Source: Sceloporus undulatus (taxonomy: Eukaryota; Chordata; Lepidosauria; Squamata; Phrynosomatidae). From it: a stretch of 64,000 nt of DNA. The notes below the pieces were generated by a model that was not told the origin of the DNA, did no database searches, and saw only the letters and a program-made list of their open reading frames with translations. Shown here piece by piece: positions 34,022 to 45,924 of this stretch. The first letter of the stretch is position 1, and each line of letters opens with the position of its first letter. Made by a program: the position numbers and the translations under genes. The DNA lies in the NCBI RefSeq assembly GCF_019175285.1, contig NC_056530.1:1515474-1579473 (forward strand), read 5' to 3'.

Positions 34022-34164
34022 GACTTCTTGGACCCAGCCCTTGTACTATTTGAAGCCATGGACTTTGAAGAAGGCCCCAGTATTGAGCTTAGTGAAGCAC
34101 TGCCGGATGTTGAGCTGGCCAGCTATGGAACCATGACGCAGTCCATCCATGTTCTGAGTGGAGT
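34022..34164 (+). CDS. CRYBG2: CRYBG2 exon: crystallin domain 4, motif 1
   Basis: The acceptor is TCTTCCCTGGGCAG and the donor GT/GTGAGT. It encodes DFLDPALVLFEAMDFEEGPS, then ALPDVELASYGTMTQSIHVL. The acidic loop MDFEEGPSIEL replaces the usual Gly turn. It enters in phase 0 and exits in phase 2. Visible residues are about 1860-1907. Confidence 0.95.
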
Positions 34165-34509
34165 GTGAGTTTCACCTAGGGAATGGCTGGGAAAAATTAG
34201 TTAATAAGAAAGAATACATGACTGGGAGGGTAGCTGCAAGAAGTAGATTGGAAAAAGCAATCACAAACCAAGACGTAACCACAAGCAATCACAAATCTTA
34301 TTCAGCTGCATGAACATAACAAGGGGTTCTACCAGAATGGTTTGCAACTGAGATGGCCCAATGGATGGCCAAGCCAACAGGTACATAATGCTGACTAGAG
34401 ATGGGTGGAGTTGTAATTCCACACATCTGGAGGGTGACAAATTGAGCAAGGCTTGACTTGGGAACTAAGAATCTGAGCTATGCCCATGGATGTCAAGACC
34501 TGCGGGTAG

Positions 34510-34809
<300 letters not shown>

Positions 34810-35338
34810 TGATTCAAAAATTATATGCTCAACCCCCCCACCATCACCATTGCCACAATTCTTTAGTTTGGAGGTATAGCCTTCCGTCTCACGTTTCTAT
34901 ACAAGTTAGTATCTCACCCCTTTAATAGTTTCTGAGTAAAAGCTCCAGTGCATTCCATTCCACTATTCCCTTTTCATGTTCATCTATAATCACCTTACAT
35001 TCACATGCTTCCACCAGCAAAGTGGTAGGTCACTTGCCTTGCATTGACTCAGTCTCTGGCATTTCTAGGTAGGGTTTGAAATACTCCTATTGGAAACTCT
35101 GGAGAAGAGTTCACTATGTTGAAAATATTGGGCTAAGTGGTTTGATAAGAATTAGCACATTATTTAGAATCATGGGGACTGAAGCTTCATTTTTCAGGGG
35201 ATGCCCATATCTTTTGCATGCAGAAGATCCTAGGTTCAATTCCTGGCATCTCAAGGTAGAACTGGGAAAACTCCTGCCAGCAACCTTCTGTCACTCAGTG
35301 TTCTCAATATTCAACTTGCTGGATTACTGATCTGACTC

Positions 35339-35545
35339 AGGGTGCATCTACACTGTAGAAGTACTGCAGTTTGATACTGCCTTTAAGTGCTGTACCTACA
35401 TCCTATGGAATCCTAGGAATTGTAGTTTTACAAGGTCATTCACTTTCTCTGCCAAAGAGTGCTGGTGCTTCACAAAACTACAAATCCCAGGATTCTGTAA
35501 GAAGGAGCCACAACAGTTAAAGTGGAGCACATTATTTCTTTGGTC
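35339..35545. mobile_element. fold-back MITE family B copy
   Basis: GGGTGCATCTACACTGTAG, TGCAGTTTGATACTGCCTTT, CCTATGGAATCCTAGGAATT, GTGCTGGTGCTTCACAAAAC and AAATCCCAGGATTCTG follow the family B order. The right end is decayed. It lies in the intron before the 33-bp micro-exon. Confidence 0.65.
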
Positions 35546-35899
35546 AGTCTTAGTGATAAAACTCCAGGTACAAAACTGCAAAGCTCTTAAAAGTCAGAAG
35601 AGAGCCATTGTGTTTAATAGTCTTATCCTCCAGGAAGCTGTCCAGGGATGTAGCCAGGGGAGGGGATCTGGGGGTCCGGCCCCCCCCCCCCTTCCTAAAA
35701 TCCTAGCTACGTCCCTGAGCTGTCTAATCCTGTGTTGAAGGCCATTGCAACATCATGTATCTAAATTAATATAGATGTTTTCACTATGTGATGGCCAGGA
35801 TCATCTGGCCAAATACAGAATACACAAGACTCTTACCACATCTTAAAAATATATTATAAACACCTCTCTCAATCTGTCCCCTTCCCTCCCTTCGTCCAG

Positions 35900-35932
35900 G
35901 TTGGAGAGCACAGTCTGCACTTTGTTTCTAAG
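35900..35932 (+). CDS. CRYBG2: CRYBG2 33-bp micro-exon: linker before domain 5
   Basis: The acceptor is TCCCTTCGTCCAG and the donor AAG/GTAAGG. Eleven codons encode VGEHSLHFVSK in phase 0 on both sides. Like the 36-bp exon before domain 3, it supplies an interdomain linker and can be skipped in frame. It was found by looking for the missing link between exons 34650 and 36574. Confidence 0.92.
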
Positions 35933-36573
35933 GTAAGGACTGGAATTTAAATGCAAGGCCTGAGGGTTGCTCTTATACTCACCTGCAAAAATATTTCTAC
36001 GTGATGGAATTTTGTTTTTGTTTGGATCTGCTAGGAGATGGATCACAGCTGGATTAATGATTAAGACAAGTTGCTTATAATAGTTGCAGATAGGATTGAC
36101 TGATAATTAATAAATACTCTTCTGTAGATAATTTATCACATTATTCCAAGAACTCAGGGCTGGTAGGAATGATTTTATGAGAGTAATAAATAAAATGTGC
36201 TAAAAAGAGATACTTGCCATTTCAGAGGTGGATATATCCAAATTTTAATTAGAAAAGAGTAAGGAGTACTGTAGAGTTCTGTGGCAGATGCGGAGACTTG
36301 TAGCTAGGTATGTACTCATCTGTCATTTTTAAATGTTAGGGCTTTTCCTAACTGAGAACTGTAGCTTATAGTACCAGACTTTTCTGCTGGAAAATTCTTT
36401 ATTCAGTGCATCCTTAGAGAACTAGTTTCTAGGGTTATTTGGGGAAAGGGAATGTCTATGAGTAAATACTGTATGTTTGTGGGATTTGGATATTCCCAGC
36501 TATATACCAGCTCTAATATTTTCATCTTTATTATATCCCCAGTTTGCTCATATCTGATCTTTTGGTTCTCCAG

Positions 36574-36686
36574 ATCCAACTCTTCTCAGATCCAGACTTC
36601 TTGGGGAACTATATCTCTTTTGAGGAGGACCAAGCATTGCTTCCAGAGAACTTCAATCCACGCTCCTGCAGGGTTAATGGAGGAAG
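36574..36686 (+). CDS. CRYBG2: CRYBG2 exon: crystallin domain 5, motif 1
   Basis: The acceptor is TTGGTTCTCCAG and the donor AG/GTAATG. It encodes IQLFSDPDFLGNYISFEEDQ, then NFNPRSCRVNGG. F-x5-F-x-G is the Greek-key corner. It exits in phase 2 so that AG plus C gives Ser. Visible residues are about 1961-1998. Confidence 0.95.
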
Positions 36687-37324
36687 GTAATGATATTTCA
36701 CTGTTAGGACATTTGAACTAACATGATAAAAGAATCTGAATGGTATGATAAGGAAAACTTGTTCTAAGGATTTAGGTTATCATGACCTTCTTAGTTCATG
36801 ATCAAGATGTGTTAAGAGTATTCCTGGTTTTCCATGAAACTGAATAAATAGTGTTAGGTTTGAAAGTGGTAGAGGAAACCCAACTTTTTGACAATCTAAA
36901 GAAAGATTCCAGCCTCTGTATAGCCCACAAAATTCTGGTTTCCAGCTGAAGATGTTACTTGGAATTGAGATCTGCTTTGCACCCTGGGAAGTTGTTGAAT
37001 GGAACAGAGGTCTAGTTGCTTTTAGGGATTAATATATAGACACACATGGAGCTTAGCCGTGTTTTGCATACCTGAAAGCTATTACACTGGCATGCAAAGC
37101 ACAGCTTCTGAATTAGCATGCAGGAATTGGACTGTGCTTTGTATGCTTGCTCAAAACATGTCCAGAGTAAGAAGAAATACATACGGATCTTCCAACTTTG
37201 CTTTATCCACACTCCGTGGCATTAGAAATACACACTGCTGGTTTGCAGGTTCAAGACCCTTCCCTAGTGGACTCTGGGTTATTTTAAAATGTTTCGTTCA
37301 CAAACTACACATTTTATATGCTTT

Positions 37325-37440
37325 TATAAATTTCATGTTTTCAGGGATGCTTTGATTGAGAGTTCCTGCATGGCAGGGGGTTGGACTGAATGGCCCTTGT
37401 GGTCTCTTCCAACTCTACAATTCTATGATTCTGTAATTCT
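37325..37440 (+). repeat. CR1 LINE 3' tail
   Basis: GGGATGCTTTGATTGAGAG, TTCCTGCATGGCAGGGGG, TTGGACTGAATGGCCC and CTCTTCCAACTCTACAATTC end in ATTCTATG-type units. The segment is collinear with the 3' end of copies at 48293 and 55333. Following sequence 37535-37690 is a partial relative of the fold-back element at 23645. Confidence 0.7.
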
Positions 37441-38093
37441 AACCCTAAAATCCAGATATTTGTACAACTTTTATCTTAAGATATACTGTATTGTTGTACA
37501 CTTTCCCACAAAAATATTATCCGCGAAATCCCCATGAATGATTTGTTGCTGGAGCATTCCTGATTCTTCCTGGGATAAGTCCTCTTTAATCGCAATGTGT
37601 GTGAAAATCTTCACCACAATCATGCGACTGTCATAGGGAAATGCCTGTTTAAACCCCCGATTCCCCCCCTCCCCGTGTGATAAACTCCTGAGAAATTATT
37701 GCACCGTTCAGAGAAGTGAGAAAATCAAGGGACAACTGTGTCATGTTTTTGTGTATTAGCCTGGGAGATGTAAATCAAGTTCAGCTCCCATAAAACTGTG
37801 GACCAAATGTATTCTTCAAGTATCCACAGTTTTTGTACATTCATACTTATATGCAATGAAAGATAAATGAGACGTTTTCAGCTTAATGCAATTCCTAGTC
37901 CTAACTAGAGGAGATCCACTGAATCCATGGGTGAATGTTAACTCATCAGTTTGGTAAATCCCATTGATGCAATGATCTAATCTAGTTGGGCCCTAGCAAT
38001 TGGATTTATAGCCTTGGCTTAAAAGTAGCAGAGTGGGTCAAGATTTTTAAATGAGATTTGAAGCTTTGAATGCACTTTTCTGTCTCCTTTCAG

Positions 38094-38223
38094 CTGGATT
38101 CTCTATGATGGTACCCAGTTTGAGGGTGAACAGCACATCCTCTCTGAAGGCGAGTATCCAACGTTGACCTCCATGGGTTGCCTCTTCACCACGGCCATCC
38201 GTTCACTAAAGAAAGTCCCCATT
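38094..38223 (+). CDS. CRYBG2: CRYBG2 exon: crystallin domain 5, motif 2
   Basis: The acceptor is TGTCTCCTTTCAG and the donor ATT/GTAAGT. It encodes WILYDGTQFEGEQHILSEGE, then MGCLFTTAIRSLKKVPI. The WILY opening and Gln-Phe-Glu-Gly turn match the other second motifs. It exits in phase 0. Visible residues are about 1998-2041. Confidence 0.95.
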
Positions 38224-38457
38224 GTAAGTTGCAACTGCTGTCACCTTGGAGGTGCTATTTGGGTGCTTATTTAGAGGTCTTTTCTTGTGTTCCAATACTT
38301 ATTTGTTTACCAGCTTTCATAAATTGCATAGATCAAAATACAAGTTGAATCTTCCTTATCCAAAATACTTGGGACCGGCAGGGTTTTGGATTTCAGATTT
38401 TTTCAGGTTCTGGAATATTTGCATATGCATAATGAGATATCCTGGAGATGGGATCCA

Positions 38458-38492
<35 letters not shown>

Positions 38493-38560
38493 GCTTTATT
38501 TATAGTGCGCTGTAAATTTACACAGTGCTGTACATACAATCAGTTAAAATAGAATAAAAT
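38458..38560 (-). repeat. (ATT)n and L2-like LINE 3' end, reverse
   Basis: The ATT run at 38458-38490 is followed by AAGCTTTATTTATAGTGCGC, TGTAAATTTACACAGTGC and TGTACATACAATC, as at 27712-27850. Confidence 0.6.
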
Positions 38561-38659
38561 AAAATAAAACAAACCTGCCTAAGCCCTACATTTTAATGTA
38601 TCATCCTGCTCCCAACTGTGTCATCCCTGCTTTTCATTCCTGTTTGTTTTTCCTCTTAG

Positions 38660-38799
38660 TTCTTCTCTGAGCCCTCCATTTTCCTGCATGGACTGGAATG
38701 TTTTGAAGGGAAGGAGATTGAGCTCAATGCAGAAGTCCGGAGCCTCCAGGCCGAGGGATTCAATAACCATGTGCTCTCTGTGAGGGTGAAGGGTGGCAT
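38660..38799 (+). CDS. CRYBG2: CRYBG2 exon: crystallin domain 6, motif 1
   Basis: The acceptor is TTTTCCTCTTAG and the donor AT/GTAAGT. It encodes FFSEPSIFLHGLECFEGKEI, then VRSLQAEGFNNHVLSVRVKG. F-x5-F-E-G marks the Greek-key corner. It enters in phase 0 and exits in phase 2. The next intron is only 160 bp. Visible residues are about 2042-2088. Confidence 0.95.
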
Positions 38800-38959
38800 G
38801 TAAGTAAAGGAGAACATGTATCGTGTGTTACTACCTCAAATACATCAGTCAAAACTATTGATTCCCAAATTATGAGGGACTGAGAGGAGTGAAAAGATCT
38901 GTGTTCATTTTTTTTATCTTCTTGTTTTCTCTTTACTCCTTGTTAATTCCCATGCACAG

Positions 38960-39083
38960 TTGGGTATTGTGTGAACACACTGACTTTCGTGGCCGCCAGT
39001 GGCTGCTGGACCGCATGGAGATCACCAACTGGCTGACATATAGTGGACTCCAGCACATTGGCTCACTTTACCCCATCAGACAG
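38960..39083 (+). CDS. CRYBG2: CRYBG2 exon: crystallin domain 6, motif 2
   Basis: The acceptor is CCATGCACAG and the donor CAG/GTGAGC. It encodes WVLCEHTDFRGRQWLLDRME, then NWLTYSGLQHIGSLYPIRQ. It is the twelfth and last Greek key. The usual Tyr of WVxY is Cys here. It exits in phase 0. Visible residues are about 2088-2129. Confidence 0.95.
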
Positions 39084-39164
39084 GTGAGCGTCCAGGACTC
39101 TGCTCTTCTGAGTTTGGGGTTGGGATAAGGCAGAGGTGAGCCACATCTCCCTTCTGGAATCTCT

Positions 39165-39300
39165 ATGGATCACATTTGCTTTCCATGACCCATATTTGCT
39201 TTGGTGCCACAACAAACTACCATTCCCAGAATTCCGTAGCATTGAGCCATGGCAGTTAAAAGTGGTGTCAGACCAGATTATCTCGGCTTTGAAATCACAC
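39165..39300. mobile_element. fold-back MITE family B, partial
   Basis: TTTGGTGCCACAACAAACTACC, CATTCCCAGAATTCCGTAGC, ATTGAGCCATGGCAGTTAAA and GTGTCAGACCAGATTATC are the right half of family B. The left half is lost. It lies in the intron before the lectin exons. Confidence 0.6.
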
Positions 39301-39795
39301 CGTGCCACAGAAATATGTATACTCTGCATTTTTTTAAAAAAATTAACATTCTGTATGATGAGATGTTTGACATGTGTGGGTCATGCCAGTTCCTTTTATT
39401 TTACATCATTTTCTGTTTGCAAGCCATGTGCAAGGGCATCATAGTTCCATCCATAACCTGGGGAAATTATTCAACAACCACTTCTTTTGCTTTGATATTT
39501 CAACATGCATTAGTTGGGGAATTTCAAGTATATCTTCATAGACTATATGGCTTAGAAATATAATTTTAAAATATAACCACTCCTGAAAGCTGCACATTCT
39601 GGAAAGCTGAATTCTGTTCCTTGTGTTTTGTACTTCTGTGATCCTGCAGACTTGAGGCATAAATGCCTAGTCCTTCCAATTGTCACTGTGGACAGATTGC
39701 TGCACAATATGAAACAAATAACCTTTTCTGGCTCAGACTAATGCCCGGTGGTGTCCTTTTTGTCTCATCTTGTCTTTCTCCCTGTAATCCTCCAG

Positions 39796-39954
39796 AAACG
39801 GATCTACTTCCAAATAAAAAATGAAGAGCTGAAGTCCTTTCTGTCTGTCCCAGATGATGTTGAAGACATGAAAGCTGGACGTGTTTTGGTCTCAGAGCTC
39901 AGTGATAGTAGTAGCTCCATCTGGTACTATGAAGATGGACTTCTAAAGAACCAG
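39796..39954 (+). CDS. CRYBG2: CRYBG2 exon: ricin-B lectin domain, part 1
   Basis: The acceptor is TAATCCTCCAG and the donor CAG/GTGGGC. Fifty-three codons encode KRIYFQIKNEELKSFLSVPD, then MKAGRVLVSEL and IWYYEDGLLKNQ. The IWYYEDGLLKN segment is a beta-trefoil repeat characteristic of CRYBG C-termini. It is phase 0 at both ends. Reading past the donor stops at about 40000. Visible residues are about 2130-2182. Confidence 0.94.
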
Positions 39955-40376
39955 GTGGGCTTGCAGATGGTTCCACATTCAGTCCTTGATATCTCCATGT
40001 AAATCTCTCTGCTCCTTCCATGTCTCATCATTGGCTAGGCTGGCTAAGGCTGATAGGGATTGGAGTTCAGCAACATCTGGACTCTCTAGAGGTTACCCAA
40101 TCTTGAGATAAAAGGATCTCAGGTAATGGATGGGGTTAAAGGTCCACTGCAAATCAGAGTAGACAATCACAAAGTTTTGGAGGAAATACATCAATATTTT
40201 TAAAATGTTGCTGCTGTAAAGAGTAGTGATAACACTCTAGAATAAGAAGTTGAAGAGGTAAACAGAGCCTGAAAACTGACAGCATAAGGAATGGGACTTA
40301 TGGTCCAAAAAAGCAACACTTCCAAGCTCTAATAATTCTAAAACTAATACTTCAAAAGTCAAATTTAGTAACTGTG

Positions 40377-40607
40377 GTCCCATAGACAGGCCAAAATAAA
40401 GCTGCTTCGGGTCACTTTGGAGGTATGCTGTTTCAATGATGCATGTGTCCTAAGAGTCCACAAGCTGTGCCAAATCTGTGCTCTAGTCCTTAGGACTGGA
40501 GCATGGCTTTGGCGTGGCTTCCAGCCTCTTAGGACGCATGCATGATTGAAAGAGCATACCTCCAAACTGACTCGAAGCAGCTTTATTTTGGCCAGTCTGT
40601 AAGGGGT
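40377..40607. mobile_element. fold-back MITE, copy 3
   Basis: CATAGACAGGCCAAAATAAAG and its inverted form enclose GATGCATGTGTCCTAAGAGTC and a facing copy, as in 8153-8373. The ends are more decayed. It lies within the 1.7-kb lectin-domain intron together with family B copy 40830-41030. Confidence 0.65.
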
Positions 40608-40829
40608 CTGTGTTATTCTGTTGTATCTCTGTCCCACTCTCCAAACCCTCCCTCCAAACTCAGCTCAAGGAATTTTATTTTGAAACCAACAGTGTTTTTG
40701 TAACATCGGTTTTCATTTGTTTCATGCTAATGAAGTAGTTTGGAAATAGTCTCCCTTTCTTGCCCATGCCTTCTTGTATTCATAAATGAAAAAGAGAAAG
40801 GACAGAAATGTTAAGGCATTTTGCCGCCA

Positions 40830-41030
40830 CACTGCAGAATTAATGCTTTAACTGCCATGGCTCAGTGCTATGGAATTCTGGCATTTGTAGTTTTGTGAGA
40901 TATTTGGCTTTCTCTGTCAGAGAGCCCTGGTGCTACAACAAATTACAAATCTCAGGATTCCATGGGATGGAGACATGACAGTTAAAGCAGTGTCAAACTG
41001 CATTAATTCCACAGTGTGGTCGCAACAACC
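40830..41030. mobile_element. fold-back MITE family B copy
   Basis: CCACACTGCAGAATTAATGC, GGCTCAGTGCTATGGAATTC, AGAGCCCTGGTGCTACAACA and GTGTCAAACTGCATTAATTC with CACAGTGTGG follow the family order with both arms present. Confidence 0.7.
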
Positions 41031-41689
41031 ACAGATAAACCGAAAGATATAGGAGATAAAATACTTCGAAGCAAGGGTGTCCCAATTTATGCAAAACATA
41101 CACATTTAAGAGTAAATTACTGTAATATATATATTTTCAGCACAAGGGCAGACTAAATAGTGCATGGTTAATGAATGGAATAGCTTTCAGAAAGCTGCAA
41201 GTTTGAGTGGAGTGAAGAGTTGCTTTGACAGGCTCCTAGTCAGCATTGCTTCCTCATTGCTTTTCCACCAACAAGGACAAAGAAAATGGTACCCATATTC
41301 TTAAAGCAAATGGGAACAATTTTTGTGCAGAAAAAAACCACTGGGGAGTTAAAAACAACTTTCCGTCCATCTTGGCCTTTAAGTATTAGTGACACACTAA
41401 GTGATAACATTGGAGCATTTCGAACTTCATGTGCTTATTGTGACAGCCCCCATTACTATGACACCAAGGAGAACCAAGAAATGCAGCCAGGCAACTTACT
41501 GGGTAACTTTAGGCCAGGTACTTTCAGAGTGACTTACCTCCCAGGGTTGTTGTGGGGAGAAAGAGAGTTGCTTATTCCACCTTGGGCTCATTGAAGGAAA
41601 GTGGGGAATATAAATGTGATGAATATACAAATACATACATCTGGCTATTTTCATCTAGACAGACCTGACTGACCTTTCTTGGGTTTTAG

Positions 41690-41849
41690 GCTGCAGCCAA
41701 CATGAGTCTGCAGGTGATCGGTCCAGCTGGAAAGGGCTCCAAGGTGGTCTTATGGTCTGAGAGTCGAGTGCCCCGGCAAACATGGCGAATCGATTCCTCT
41801 GGGAGGATCTGCAGCCAGATGTTTGAAGACAAAGTCCTAGATGTAAAAG
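41690..41849 (+). CDS. CRYBG2: CRYBG2 exon: ricin-B lectin domain, part 2
   Basis: The acceptor is CTTGGGTTTTAG and the donor AAAG/GTAAAC. It encodes AAANMSLQVIGPAGKGSKVV, then QTWRIDSSGRICSQMFEDKV. The Q-x-W motif (QTW), hallmark of ricin-B trefoil repeats, is present. It exits in phase 1 (G plus GA makes Gly). Visible residues are about 2183-2236. Confidence 0.94.
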
Positions 41850-41904
41850 GTAAACCCTGGACCAAAGAGAAGGAAGTTGATTATTGAATTAGCACCAGGA
41901 GGCA

Positions 41905-42040
41905 CCAGTGTGGTGTAGTGGTTTGCATACTGGACTTTGACTCGAGAAGATCAGAGCTCAATTCTCTGCTCAGCAATAGAAACCCACTGGGTAACCTTGG
42001 GCAAGTCACATTCTCTCAGCCTCATCCTATGTTTCCTCAT
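41905..42040 (+). mobile_element. tRNA-derived SINE head and body fragment
   Basis: AGTGTGGTGTAGTGGTTTGC (A-box region), GGACTTTGACTC, then GAGCTCAATTC at the B-box position and CCTTGGGCAAGTCACATTCT. It sits in the 287-bp final intron, about 100 bp before the last exon. Confidence 0.75.
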
Positions 42041-42136
42041 AATGTGTCCATATGGTCCAGGGTCAAGGAGATAGAAACATTGGGAGATACATGTTTATTA
42101 TATTCAGTCCACTAATTCCTTCCTTCTTTTGCACAG

Positions 42137-42225
42137 GAGGCAGAGCCTATGATCAAGATCATGCCATCCTCTGGGATTCATCTGAAGAAAGGCCCACACA
42201 GATCTGGCATATCCAGGTGCTCTGA
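42137..42225 (+). CDS. CRYBG2: CRYBG2 last coding exon: ricin-B lectin domain end, stop
   Basis: The acceptor is CTTCTTTTGCACAG. It encodes GRAYDQDHAILWDSSEERPT, then QIWHIQVL and TGA at 42223-42225. A second trefoil Q-x-W (QIW) lies five residues from the end, as expected for the terminal repeat. Completion of the frame here makes the total 2265 codons. Visible residues are about 2236-2264. Confidence 0.94.
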
Positions 42226-43610
42226 AGATGACAAGAATGGAAAGGTGGTGCTATGTTCAGAACCAGGAGTCACTTTGTATGCCATAGACTTTCACCTTTT
42301 CCTGTCCAAGGCGCACCTTGGAGATTTTGGCATTTTATCTGGGTAGCAGAAGCCATCCTTCCTCTACAGATCACAGCCTGGGGGAAAGGGGATACCATTC
42401 TACACCAACCAGAGATTCTGTCTTCTTGGGATGGGCCTGTATTAGGGGAGAAGGCAAAAGCAAATTGGTTTTCAACCACTCGGAACAAAGCCCAACAGAA
42501 GACAGGGATCTCTGGAATTATGAAAGTAGTATGTAAAGAGATCTTGTCACACCTTTGAGACTAACTGAAAGAAAGCAGTTGACAGCATGAGCTTTCATAG
42601 ACTTAAGTCTACTTCCTCAGATGCATTTGGAGTTTTGAAAGATGCACTATGTTTGGCTGGGCCAGGACAAGGCCTTGCACTGTAGTGGAAGTAAGTTTTG
42701 CACTGTTAATGTAGGACTTTTGATTGCAGGGACAATGGTATTAAATGTCACCTCCCCTGTTCCCCCTGAGCTTACTTGGACTGGAAAGCCAATCTTCCTG
42801 GCAATAACACTTTGTTGTGAGCTATCCCTATTATATTGCAAAGTGTTTCAGGGCAACTTGGACTTGGCCAGGCTATTAAGAACCATCAGCTTTACAGAAG
42901 GGAGGGAGGGAGACAAAAACTAGAAATGGTTTGTTGATATAGATCAACACTGGTGCCTGAATTTTTTAAACTCTCCTTGAGGATGTAACTGTGAGAACTA
43001 TCATGAACAGCTGCACTTCAGAATTTATCACATTATTGACAGTTGTACAAACACAAGAGATGGAGCTGTCAAAGTTTCACAGCATCCTTGCTTCTGGCTT
43101 TAAGCTTTAAAAGAAAAGGATATGCGTGCCTTGTAAACTATTTATGTACTTGTGTATGATAGCATTCCTTTTATAAACATTGTGTCTCTGCTTGGTGTGT
43201 TGGTTTGCTGGACTCTGTTATGGACCACTTTTGTGGGACATAAGCTATGGAAAGCTTTCACTACAACAGGAGATCTGTGCAGGGGTAAGGGCCATTTTTT
43301 CCTTTTCCGGTGCATCTTCACAGTGCACTGCAAGTGATATTATTATGTCTCTTCCAGTAACTGTTTTTGGCTGCAAAGCACAGGTTTAGAATAGAGAGGG
43401 GCAGGCATTAAAACTGTTGTGTCTATATGTGCTGTTCACACATTTTGGGTGTTTTCAAATGAAAAATTTTACGTCCATATACTCAAAACTTCAGGGTCTG
43501 CAAAGATAGGGTTCAGAGGTGCATGCAACCCAAAGGCTGGACTTTCCCCAATCCTGTTCTACAACCACACAGACTTAAAATGTGGGGAACATCCCACAAG
43601 TGTTTGAGTA
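42226..43610 (+). other. CRYBG2: probable CRYBG2 3' UTR and downstream flank
   Basis: There is no AATAAA close behind the stop. ATTAAA variants occur at 42741-42746 and 43407-43412; the second is followed by a GT-rich run (ACTGTTGTGTCTATATGTGC) and is the better polyadenylation candidate. The stretch contains a single arm of the inverted-repeat family at 42535-42632. Short open frames here are not credible genes. Confidence 0.4.
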
Positions 43611-44102
43611 ATACAAATACCAGAATCCTCCCTGAGCTTGGAATGCAACTCCTAGAAACTGACTAGCAGCATAGCTTGGGGCTCCTAGGAGATAGTCAAC
43701 AACAACAACAGTTCAAAGCTCTATGGCAGATTTTTGAGACGGGTAAGAACTTTGATTTGAATTTTTGTAAAAGATTACTAAAATTTGCAAATGAACAGGA
43801 AGGAAAGAATTTGCATTTTAAAAAAATTTGAATGTGGGGAAAGAGGGAAACTAACTGCTTCTCCATCCCTACAAATGGCTATATCTGACCAAGTACATTA
43901 GGGAAGCAGCTACAGCAGCTTAAGTTAGGAGGGCAAGGTCCAATCTATGAAAACCTGATGAACATTCAGGGCCAGGTTAAGACATGCTAAGGACTTAAGC
44001 CAGGAACAGCCAACTATTCAAGGGCAGGGAGGGAAAATATACATCCCAATGGTCCTGGAAGGGTCTTCCTCTCACTACCATCACCACACATTGCTGTAGA
44101 AG

Positions 44103-44333
44103 TCAAAGATATAGCCATGTTAGTCTGTAAAATCAGTATGTAGAAAGATCTTGTAGCACCTTTGAGACTAACTGAAAGAAGTTGGTAGCATGAGTTTTCA
44201 TAGGCTTCAGTCTACATCCTCAGATGCTTTAGCACCTGAGGAAGTAGACTGAAGTCTAGGAAAGCTCATGCTGCCAACTTTCTTTCTTTCAGTTAGTAGT
44301 TTCAAAGGTGCTACAAGATCTTTCTACATACAC
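44103..44333. repeat. palindromic inverted-repeat element
   Basis: The left arm contains GAGACTAACTGAAAG, GGTAGCATGAGTTTTC and CAGTCTACATCCTCAGATGC. The right arm contains TGAGGAAGTAGACTGAAGTC, AGCTCATGCTGCCAAC and TTTCAAAGGTGCTACAAGATC. The loop is about nine bases. It is the same family as 23136-23431, without captured sequence. Confidence 0.75.
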
Positions 44334-44396
44334 AAAGCTGTAGACATTTCTCTTTTCAACCAGTAGATGGGAATGTTGGCTTCATACAATACGTGA

Positions 44397-44580
44397 ATGT
44401 GTGTATGTGCCTACAAGTAGCCTGTCAATTTATGGCAACCCCATGAATTTTATAGGGTTTTCTTAGGCAAGGAGTACTCAGAGGTGGTTTTGCTAATTCC
44501 TTCCTCTGAAATATAGCCTATAGCGCCTGGTAATTGTCAGTGGCCTCCCATTCAAGTACCAACCAGGTCTGACCGTGCTT
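44397..44580 (-). mobile_element. 5S-rRNA-derived SINE, reverse
   Basis: On the - strand it begins AGCACGGTCAGACCTGGTTG, GTACTTGAATGGGAGGCC, the 5S rRNA internal-promoter region, then CTATAGGCTATATTTCAGAG and GAATTAGCAAAACCACCTCT. The 5S-like part is about 60 bp. Confidence 0.7.
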
Positions 44581-44629
44581 AGATTCCAAGATTATAAAGG
44601 ACCTTTAGGGAATTTAGATCCTTTTAGAC

Positions 44630-44990
44630 CAGGGGTAGGCAACCTGCGGCCCGCAGGCCGGATGCGGCCCAGCGAGGCCTTGGGGCCGGCCCCAGCCCAG
44701 TCCTGCCGCCGACTGCCGCCAGGGCCTTTGGGGGGCAATTGTCTACAGAAGCCTCAGAAACATGCATTTATATTAACATTTTTTAAAAAATCAGCAAATT
44801 TTCTCGGGTGTCCTCCATTTTTTTAAAAAAGTGTCTTCCATTTGAAAATTTTGTCCTACATTTGTCCTGGTTTATTTATATATTTAAATTTTTTTTTAAA
44901 TTATTTATTTATTTATTTTTTGGCTTCGGCTCCCCAGTTGTCTGAGGGACAGCAACCCGGCCCCCGGCTCAAAAAGGTTGCCTACCCCTG
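44630..44990. mobile_element. hAT-type non-autonomous element
   Basis: Ends CAGGGGTAGGCAACC and GGTTGCCTACCCCTG are perfect inverted repeats of 15 bp. Flanks TTTTAGAC (44622-44629) and TTTTACAC (44991-44998) are an 8-bp target duplication with one difference. The left part is very GC-rich (GGCCCGCAGGCCGGATGCGG), the right part T-rich. The 83-codon frame is not a gene. Confidence 0.85.
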
Positions 44991-45924
44991 TTTTACACAA
45001 TACATGGTGCCAGAGATATTCCCTACTTCCAGTGGGTGGCATGAAAGAGACCCACGGAGATTTCTGCCCATTTAATAGCTGATTATTAGGAAGGGGATTT
45101 CAGCAGCTGTAAGTGCCTGGCAAGTTATCCTTGCTGAACTCCTGCCTCTAACAGGACCAGAGAAGACCCCTTCCTCTTGTGAATCTGGGAAGCCTCCCAT
45201 CCAGCTAGAAGAAATGCAAAAACATGGGGTGAGGTCAGGGTTTAATTTGAGCCAGGGCTAATTATGACAGGGCTCTTGGAGCAGATTAGCCAACGAAGGG
45301 TTCAGCTACCGAACAGATAAAATATTGATGGATTTATATCAACACTGTCGGCACTTTGTGAAGGGTGACCTCTTAACATTTTATCCTCCTGCAAAACTCT
45401 AGTCTGTTGGGAATACAACAGCCTTCTGCCCTCTGGGTGTATTGAACTACAATTCCTATCATTCCCAGCCACCAACCTGCTTGTGATGGAAGCTGTAATC
45501 CAAGATGTCTAGAAGGTAATAGGTTACGTAACTGAAAAGCATCTGTAATGTAACGTATGGGCATGGGGACAAATGAGAGCATTGCCCCTCAAATAAGAAT
45601 TCAGCCTTCTATGAAATGTTCCTACAGTCTCCAAATTTTTAGCATCGAAGTAATTTCAAATTTCAGTTGAGATTTTAGTTTAGGCATCACTAAAGAAAAG
45701 GGGCAGGGGAAGTGACCAAGAGAATATGAATATGAACACTACAAACTTGAGAGTCCCAGTTGTGACATTTCCAGTGTCTTGCTCTCTGCAATGCTAAAAT
45801 TTGGAGACTGGGAGGCCAGAATCTCTGTTTTGGGGCAATTCTCTAATTTTGTCCCCCTTCCCACATAGATCTATTTTGGAGATAGGTTCAGCCCCTTGCA
45901 CAGCATTTTAAAAAGTTTTAACTA